Position numbers and translations under genes: made by a program. Below are positions 31,239 through 35,778 of a stretch of 35,778 nucleotides of DNA, piece after piece. Under the pieces are notes generated by a model. That model saw only the letters and a program-made list of their open reading frames with translations, did not search any database and was not told the origin of the DNA. Position 1 is the stretch's first letter, and each line of letters starts with the position of its first letter. Source of the stretch: Streptomyces prunicolor NBRC 13075 (lineage in GTDB: Bacteria; Actinomycetota; Actinomycetes; Streptomycetales; Streptomycetaceae); NCBI RefSeq assembly GCF_000367365.1, contig NZ_BARF01000046.1, positions 1 to 35,778 of the forward strand, in the 5' to 3' direction.

Positions 31239-32138
31239 CTATAGCCACCCAGCAAATTCCAGCAACAACTCAGCATCCCGAGGCCGCCCCACGCGCAGTG
31301 CCCGCACCCCAGACTCAACCGCCCGGAACAACGTCCACCCCCGCAACCGCTCCTGATCCACATCCAAAGACTCAGCAAGTCGCTTGATCCGCCGCCGAGT
31401 TGTGGACGCCCCCGAAGGCGTAGCAATCAGATCCTCAACCCGATCCCGAACCAACCGAGCCAGATCAAACGCACACTCACCCACAACCGGATCCGGCCCC
31501 ACGGCAAGCCACGGCACCCGCTCAGCCGCAAGCACCTTGCTCTGCCGAAACGTCCCATGCAGCAACCGAACCTCAGGCGGCGCAGCCAACAACGCCTCCC
31601 GAGCCTCCAACGCCGCCGAGACCAACGAGGCAACCTCAACCCCACCGCTACCGCTGTCCCGCATGACCCGAGCCTGCCGCCCCGTCCGCTCGGCCACAGT
31701 CTCAAACGCATGATCACCAGGCGGCTCCACCCACAACCGCCGCAAGGTCCCCGCCGCCTCCAGCAAGGCCTTCGCCTCGGGCAACGACCGCACCGACACA
31801 TCAGGATGCAACCGCTCCAACACCAGCACACCCTCGCCGGCGAACAGCTCGACAAGCTGCACGGCACCCAGCCCACCCCACCGCGCCAGCGCAGCCCGTT
31901 CACTCTCGGGCCGAGCCCGACGCGGGGCGAGCTTCAACACGGCCGGAGTCCCATCAGCCCGCCGCACCAGCACAACCAAACTGCTGCGCCCGCCAGGCAC
32001 CTGCACCCGCTCCACAGTCAACTCGCGTAGATCAACGGCCTGTTGAGCCACCTCGGGCAGCTTCTCCAACCAGTCGTCACCGCTCGGTGCCGTCTCCCCG
32101 AGCGCCCTCACCAGACGCTGCGGCGGTTCGAAAGCCAT
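31239..32138 (-). CDS. Aminoglycoside-phosphotransferase-like protein lacking catalytic residues
   Basis: A 299-residue protein of the APH(6)/hydroxyurea-phosphotransferase type. The N-lobe keeps the nucleotide-binding Lys (AVLKL, K69). The catalytic loop that should read HGDxxxxN is HGTFRQSK (H194, T196, K201), and the following DP of the Mg-binding motif is GP (G214 in WLAVGPDPVVGE). Loss of all three implies a pseudokinase or a changed mechanism. The frame is intact and framed by normal genes, so it is not an evident pseudogene. Codons end in G or T far more than in neighbours. It lies 51 nt after the ferritin-like gene on the same strand, so they may be one operon. GGAAGGGA precedes the ATG. 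Confidence 0.82.
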   Translation of the reverse strand: MAFEPPQRLVRALGETAPSGDDWLEKLPEVAQQAVDLRELTVERVQVPGGRSSLVVLVRRADGTPAVLKLAPRRARPESERAALARWGGLGAVQLVELFAGEGVLVLERLHPDVSVRSLPEAKALLEAAGTLRRLWVEPPGDHAFETVAERTGRQARVMRDSGSGGVEVASLVSAALEAREALLAAPPEVRLLHGTFRQSKVLAAERVPWLAVGPDPVVGECAFDLARLVRDRVEDLIATPSGASTTRRRIKRLAESLDVDQERLRGWTLFRAVESGVRALRVGRPRDAELLLEFAGWL

Positions 32139-32189
32139 GCGCGAGTTGTTCCCTTCCTACGGTCCTGCCGTCCTGCGTCCCCATGCGGA

Positions 32190-32666
32190 TCACGCCGTGG
32201 GTGTCGCCGAGGCCGTGGGGGTCGCGGCCCGCTCGGCGAGACCAGGGAAGGGTACGCTCCCGCCGCGCCAGCGCACCGCGCGGACCGCCGCTTCGCGCAG
32301 AGCTTCCGTGGCCGTACCCCGTACCCCTTCCGTCGACGCCCGCACCAGGTCGGAGTAGACCCCGGCCACCCGGTCCTCCAGCTCCGCGGCGAGCCGTACG
32401 GCCGCCGCCGAGTCCGGCACCGCGAACGGCAGCGCGTACGCGGCGGACGCGGCCACGGGCGTGCCGCCCAGGTCCCGCACCTCGCGGACCAGCGCGTCGC
32501 GCCGGGCGCGGTGCGCGTCGTAGGCCGCCTTGGCCTCGGTCCGCCGGCCCTCGCGGATACGGCCGCCGACGACGCCGTAGCCGTAAACAGCCGCGTGCTC
32601 GGCGGCCAACGCGGCCCGCAGCGCGGTCAGTTCCGCGGCCTTCTCCTCGGCCGTCCGCTCGCTCAC
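32190..32666 (-). CDS. DUF4439 ferritin-like protein
   Basis: A 158-residue helical protein with the DUF4439 ferritin-like layout: LRAALAAEHAAVYGYGVVGGR (helix 1, with E and H/Y candidates), AYDAHRARRDALVREVRDLG (helix 2, HRxRRD), then VAASAAYALPF and two more helices (AELEDRVAGVYSDLV, ALREAAVRAVRWRGG). The ferritin-type metal ligands are partly kept, but metal binding is not certain. A Thr/Ala/Pro tail ends it. The GTG start overlaps the lipoprotein stop (GTGA), so the two are translated together. Confidence 0.85.
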   Translation of the reverse strand: MSERTAEEKAAELTALRAALAAEHAAVYGYGVVGGRIREGRRTEAKAAYDAHRARRDALVREVRDLGGTPVAASAAYALPFAVPDSAAAVRLAAELEDRVAGVYSDLVRASTEGVRGTATEALREAAVRAVRWRGGSVPFPGLAERAATPTASATPTA

Positions 32667-33187
32667 TTGGCACCCTCCGTCAGCAGATACGCGTGCGCGG
32701 CCCCCGCGGCGGCCACCGAGGCCAGCAGCCGGGCCAGCTCACCGGGCAGATCGAGCAGCGCCTTGGCCCGCCGGTCGGCGAGGGCCCGCTCTGCGGTGGC
32801 CAGATCGGTCAGGGCATCGCTAGGGGTCGCCGCAACGGGGGAGGGCGACGCGGACGCAGATGCCGACGGCGACGAAGAAGCCGTAGAACCGCCGCTTCCG
32901 CCGCCGAAAGCCGCCGCGTGCCGTACGACCTCCGCCCGCAGCGGGTCCAGGCGGTCCGCCAGCGTCGGGTGCGCGGCGAGTACCGCGTCGTAGTGCTGGA
33001 GGAGAGTGTTGCTGTCGGAGGCCGCACGCGCGCGTGCGCGTTCGGCGGCCGATTCGCTGCCGCCCGTGGTCCCGGAGTCGTCGGCATCGGTGGAGCAGCC
33101 CACCAGGAGGGCGGCTCCGGCGGCCGAGGCGAGCAGGCTCCTTCTGCGCGGTCCCAGGAGGGTGCGCGGAGGTGGGGGGAACGGCAC
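32663..33187 (-). CDS. Tat-type lipoprotein, ferritin-like partner
   Basis: A 174-residue exported lipoprotein. The N-terminus has RRRSLLASAAGAALLVGC (14-31): a twin-arginine signal followed by a lipobox with the modified Cys at 31. A Ser/Thr/Ala-rich disordered stretch follows, then helices (LLQHYDAVLAAHPTLADRL, ALADRRAKALLDLPGELARLL, AAGAAHAYLLTEG) that suggest a four-helix bundle like its neighbour; between them is a low-complexity segment of Ser/Ala/Pro repeats. GTG at 33187 is chosen for GAGGA 7 nt upstream and because the signal starts there. A CCGTGATCACGG palindrome sits 56 nt upstream. Function unknown. Confidence 0.8.
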   Translation of the reverse strand: MPFPPPPRTLLGPRRRSLLASAAGAALLVGCSTDADDSGTTGGSESAAERARARAASDSNTLLQHYDAVLAAHPTLADRLDPLRAEVVRHAAAFGGGSGGSTASSSPSASASASPSPVAATPSDALTDLATAERALADRRAKALLDLPGELARLLASVAAAGAAHAYLLTEGAK

Positions 33188-33242
33188 GGCAGATCGTCCT
33201 CGGGGGGCTCGTACGAACGAAAAGGCGGGAAGGGCAGCGCGC

Positions 33243-33254
33243 CCGTGATCACGG
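33243..33254. promoter_or_regulatory. 12-bp perfect palindrome in the lipoprotein/rimP gap
   Basis: CCGTGATCACGG equals its own reverse complement and lies 56 nt before the lipoprotein start, in the divergent gap with rimP. A second hairpin, CCGTCC-N6-GGACGG, lies at 33294-33311. The 205-nt gap probably holds promoters for both directions; no clear -35/-10 pair is visible. Confidence 0.4.
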
Positions 33255-33392
33255 TACCCGCGCGTATGCCTGACGGCAGTCACCGGCACCGGTCCGTCCG
33301 CAGGTGGACGGCAACACACCTCGGGACCGGATACCCTTTGAGCAGACACGCGCCCTACCCACAACAGCACACGCGGCCGAGGAGTCACCCGG

Positions 33393-33935
33393 ATGAGCAC
33401 GACCCAGAGCGAGAGGCTGCGAGAACTGCTGGAACCGCTCGTCGGCTCCCAGGGACTCGATCTCGAAGAGGTCGCGGTGGACTCGGTGGGACGCAAGCGG
33501 GTGCTGCGCGTGGTCGTCGATTCCGACACCGGTGCCGATCTGGACCAGATCGCCGATGTGAGCCGCGCGCTCTCGGCGAAGCTCGACGAGACCGACGCGA
33601 TGGGCGCGGGCGAATACACCCTTGAGGTCGGGACGCCCGGAGCCGAGCGCGAGCTCACCGAACACCGTCACTACGTACGCGCCACCGACCGGCTGGTGAA
33701 GTTCCAGCTGGCCGAGAGCGGTGAGCTGGTCGCCCGGATCATCGAGGTGGACGACGACGGCATCGACGTCGAGGTGCCCGGCGTGAAGGGGCGCAAGCCC
33801 ACCGCCAAGCGGCTCGCCTTCGCGGACGTCGTCAAGGCGCGTGTCCAGGTCGAGTTCAACCGCAAGAACAAGAACGACGAGCACGTAGAAGACGTAGAAG
33901 ACGTAGAAGACACTGAGAACGAAGAGGAGGCGTAG
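33393..33935 (+). CDS. rimP: Ribosome maturation factor RimP
   Basis: A 180-residue protein needed for late 30S assembly. The N-terminal alpha/beta domain has LEEVAVDSVGRKRVLRVVVDSD and ends in the conserved VGTPGAERELTEHRHYVR region, followed by the SH3-like C-terminal domain (RIIEVDDDGIDVEVPG). An acidic tail (DEHVEDVEDVEDTENEEEA, about 162-180) is encoded by three exact 9-bp repeats and is longer than in E. coli. GAGGAG precedes the ATG. First gene of the rimP-nusA-ylxR-infB operon; the nusA start follows 2 nt after its stop. Confidence 0.95.
   Translation: MSTTQSERLRELLEPLVGSQGLDLEEVAVDSVGRKRVLRVVVDSDTGADLDQIADVSRALSAKLDETDAMGAGEYTLEVGTPGAERELTEHRHYVRATDRLVKFQLAESGELVARIIEVDDDGIDVEVPGVKGRKPTAKRLAFADVVKARVQVEFNRKNKNDEHVEDVEDVEDTENEEEA
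33885..33911 (+). repeat. Three 9-bp tandem repeats in rimP
   Basis: Three exact copies of GTAGAAGAC encode Val-Glu-Asp three times in the RimP acidic tail. In-frame unit length means copy-number change would keep the protein in frame. Confidence 0.85.
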
Positions 33936-33937
33936 CC

Positions 33938-34936
33938 GTGGACATCGACATGAGTGCCCTGCGGGGCTTGGTGCGGGAGAAGGAGATCTCCTTCGACCTG
34001 CTGGTCGAGGCGATCGAGTCGGCCCTCCTCATCGCCTACCGCCGTACCGAGGGAAGCCGCCACCACGCGCGCGTGAAGCTCGACCGGGACACCGGCCACG
34101 TGACGGTGTGGGCGAAGGAGGACCCCGAGGACCTGGAGGAGGGGCAGGAGGCGCGCGAGTTCGACGACACCCCGTCCGACTTCGGGCGGATCGCCGCCAC
34201 CACCGCCAAGCAGGTCATCCTGCAGCGGCTGCGCGACGCCCAGGACGACGCGACGCTCGGCGAGTACGCGGGCCGCGAGGGCGACATCGTCACCGGCGTG
34301 GTCCAGCAGGGCCGCGACCCGAAGAACGTGCTCGTCGACATCGGCAAGCTGGAGGCCATCCTGCCGGTGCAGGAGCAGGTCCCCGGCGAGACGTACCCGC
34401 ACGGCCTGCGCCTTCGGTCGTACGTCGTCCGGGTGGCGAAGGGTGTGCGCGGTCCGTCCGTGACGCTCTCCCGTACGCATCCCAATCTGGTGAAGAAGCT
34501 GTTCGCCATGGAGGTGCCGGAGATCGCCGACGGGTCGGTGGAGATCGCCGCCATCGCGCGCGAGGCCGGCCACCGTACGAAGATCGCCGTCCGCTCCACC
34601 CGCAGCGGTCTGAACGCCAAGGGTGCCTGCATCGGCCCCATGGGCGGCCGGGTGCGCGCGGTGATGGGCGAGCTGAGCGGCGAGAAGATCGACATCGTCG
34701 ACTGGTCGGACGACCCGGCCGAGATGGTCGCCAACGCGCTCTCCCCGGCGCGGGTCTCCAAGGTCGAGGTGGTGGACCTCGCGGCCCGCTCCGCGCGCGT
34801 GACGGTGCCGGACTACCAGTTGTCCCTGGCGATCGGCAAGGAAGGGCAGAATGCCCGACTTGCGGCCAGGCTCACCGGGTGGCGCATCGACATCCGTCCG
34901 GACACCGAACAGCCGTCCGACCAGGCCGGGGAATAG
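33938..34936 (+). CDS. nusA: Transcription elongation/termination factor NusA
   Basis: A 332-residue NusA that binds RNA polymerase and nascent RNA. The N-terminal polymerase-binding domain (about 1-105) is followed by S1 (REGDIVTGVVQQGRD, about 110-180) and two KH domains (GPMGGRVRAVMGELSGEKID and SLAIGKEGQNARLAARLTG). It lacks the C-terminal acidic repeats of the E. coli protein, as in Gram-positives. GTG at 33938 lies close behind GAGGAGG; an in-frame ATG at 33950 is the alternative. Second gene of the operon. Confidence 0.96.
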   Translation: MDIDMSALRGLVREKEISFDLLVEAIESALLIAYRRTEGSRHHARVKLDRDTGHVTVWAKEDPEDLEEGQEAREFDDTPSDFGRIAATTAKQVILQRLRDAQDDATLGEYAGREGDIVTGVVQQGRDPKNVLVDIGKLEAILPVQEQVPGETYPHGLRLRSYVVRVAKGVRGPSVTLSRTHPNLVKKLFAMEVPEIADGSVEIAAIAREAGHRTKIAVRSTRSGLNAKGACIGPMGGRVRAVMGELSGEKIDIVDWSDDPAEMVANALSPARVSKVEVVDLAARSARVTVPDYQLSLAIGKEGQNARLAARLTGWRIDIRPDTEQPSDQAGE

Positions 34937-35026
34937 ATCTCGGCCGCGAGTGGCTTAGATCACGACAACAACCGTTCGATTCTTCCCCCGAAGGGGTGAG
35001 GTCGGTGCGGGGAGGTAGACTTAGCA

Positions 35027-35305
35027 GTGTCTGGCCGGACGCGAGCCCGCGCATGCCCTGAACGCACCTGTGTGGGGTGTCGGGAGCGAGCGGCCAAGAA
35101 GGACCTGCTGCGCATCGTGGCGGTCGAGGGCGAATGCGTCCCCGATCATCGCGGTACGCTGCCCGGCCGGGGCGCGTATCTGCACCCCGCCCTGGTCTGT
35201 CTCGACCTGGCGGTACGCCGCCGGGCGTTCCCACGGGCGCTGCGTGCCCAGGGAGCGCTCGACACAAAGGCGTTGCGTCTCTACGTCGAGCAGGCGTCAC
35301 AGTAA
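35027..35305 (+). CDS. ylxR: YlxR/RnpM-family RNA-binding protein
   Basis: A 92-residue DUF448 protein. RTCVGCRERAAKKDLLRIV and GRGAYLHP are the family signature. In Bacillus the homologue binds and modulates RNase P; the gene is nearly always between nusA and infB. GTG at 35027 has GGAGG 11 nt upstream, rather far; TAGACT at 35016-35021 looks like a -10 box placed for a leaderless start, so a second promoter may begin here. A 90-nt gap separates it from nusA. Confidence 0.92.
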   Translation: MSGRTRARACPERTCVGCRERAAKKDLLRIVAVEGECVPDHRGTLPGRGAYLHPALVCLDLAVRRRAFPRALRAQGALDTKALRLYVEQASQ

Positions 35306-35370
35306 GAGCGAGTCGTACGGAACCTCCGTGCGGCCCGGTATTCCGCGAGTTGGAAGTAGGTCGAGATTGC

Positions 35371-35403
35371 GATGAGCACTCGATGAGCACGCGATGAGTA
35401 CGC
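35371..35403 (+). repeat. Three 11-bp tandem repeats with mini-ORFs before infB
   Basis: GATGAGCACTC, GATGAGCACGC and GATGAGTACGC lie head to tail. Each contains ATGAG, so they read as overlapping reading frames: ATG AGC ACT CGA TGA, then ATG AGC ACG CGA TGA, then ATG AGT ACG CCC ATG AAG TAG. The last stop is 39 nt before the infB GTG. They lie in the 146-nt ylxR-infB gap. Confidence 0.75.
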
Positions 35404-35418
35404 CCATGAAGTAGCGAC

Positions 35419-35438
35419 GGTCCGGACGCACCCGGACC
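35419..35438 (+). promoter_or_regulatory. Hairpin just upstream of the infB ribosome-binding site
   Basis: GGTCCGG (35419-35425) and CCGGACC (35432-35438) form a perfect 7-bp stem with a 6-nt loop, ending 5 nt before AGGAG of infB. It could be an attenuator or control ribosome access. Confidence 0.5.
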
Positions 35439-35451
35439 TAAAAGGAGCGAA

Positions 35452-35778
35452 GTGGCTAAGGTCCGGGTATACGAACTCGCCAAGGAGTTCGGGGTGGAGA
35501 GCAAGGTCGTCATGGCCAAGCTCCAAGAACTCGGTGAATTCGTCCGTTCGGCGTCCTCGACGATCGAGGCGCCCGTTGTACGCAAGCTGACAGACGCCCT
35601 CCAGCAGGGCAACGGAGGCGGCAAGCCCGCCCCCGCGCGCAAGGCTGCCCCGGCACGTCCGGGCGCCCCCTCTCCGGCGCAGGGTGCCCGCCCGGGTCCT
35701 GCCGCCCCGCGCCCGCCGGCCCCGAAGCCGGCCGTCGCCGAGAGCGCCGTCGAGGCTCCCGCAGCCCCGGCCGCGCCC
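35452..35778 (+). CDS. infB: Translation initiation factor IF-2, N-terminal part
   Basis: Open to the end of the window, 109 codons seen. VAKVRVYELAKEFGVESKVV opens the IF2_N domain, followed by a Pro/Ala/Gly-rich linker typical of Streptomyces IF-2. AGGAG lies 4 nt before the GTG. The GTPase domain lies beyond the window. Last visible gene of the rimP-nusA-ylxR operon. Confidence 0.96.
   Translation, partial: MAKVRVYELAKEFGVESKVVMAKLQELGEFVRSASSTIEAPVVRKLTDALQQGNGGGKPAPARKAAPARPGAPSPAQGARPGPAAPRPPAPKPAVAESAVEAPAAPAAP

Noticed and set aside
34980..35000. Terminator after nusA (CCCC-N4-GGGG)
   Set aside because: The stem is only four pairs and the ylxR-infB operon usually continues, so termination here is not supported.
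1..35778. CRISPR array, tRNA or rRNA genes, transposase or integrase
   Set aside because: I found no regularly spaced repeats, no cloverleaf-like or rRNA-like segments and no transposase or integrase motifs in any gene.

Overview
The window is high-GC actinobacterial DNA, almost certainly from a Streptomyces chromosome. The evidence is strong G/C use at third codon positions, many GTG starts, only one TTA codon that I could find in a predicted gene, Tat-type export signals, and a housekeeping order dxr - rseP - ispG - GNAT - GNAT - proS ... rimP - nusA - ylxR - infB that I remember from Streptomyces.

Region 1 (1-12060) is a xyloglucan-utilisation locus. A secreted GH74 endo-xyloglucanase, a cytoplasmic GH42 beta-galactosidase and a cytoplasmic GH95 alpha-fucosidase form a translationally coupled trio, followed by a secreted GH12 glucanase. 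After a small membrane protein on the minus strand come a GH31 alpha-xylosidase and its LacI-family regulator (minus strand), and a second secreted GH12 (plus strand) diverging from the regulator. Two operator-like palindromes, one of them a perfect 18-mer, lie in the divergent gap. Together the enzymes could cut the backbone outside the cell and strip fucose, galactose and xylose inside it; the importer would lie outside the window.

Region 2 (12061-22206) is mostly conserved chromosome: a VLCAD-like acyl-CoA dehydrogenase, a secreted lamin-tail protein, two MEP-pathway genes (dxr, ispG) around the site-2 protease gene, two GNAT acetyltransferases and prolyl-tRNA synthetase. It carries two kinds of intergenic repeat.

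Region 3 (22207-31240) is accessory. First comes a tightly coupled five-gene redox operon: a Ser-rich membrane-anchored protein, an ApbE flavin transferase, a di-haem cytochrome b, a NuoF-like flavoprotein and a 3Fe-4S ferredoxin. The Ser-rich protein ends in DSTSGAS, which matches the ApbE flavinylation motif, so it may be a minimal covalent-FMN tether; I consider this the most interesting object in the window. Second is a scavenging operon (M20 amidohydrolase, DUF3311 protein, sodium:solute symporter, metal-dependent amidohydrolase) divergent from a double-length Lrp/AsnC regulator.

Region 4 (31239-35778) holds a degenerate aminoglycoside-phosphotransferase-like protein, two ferritin-like (DUF4439-type) proteins, and the rimP-nusA-ylxR-infB translation/transcription operon, with infB cut by the window end. 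Three copies of a roughly 50-bp Streptomyces-type repeat sit at the 3' ends of plus-strand genes at 19781, 25753 and 31180.
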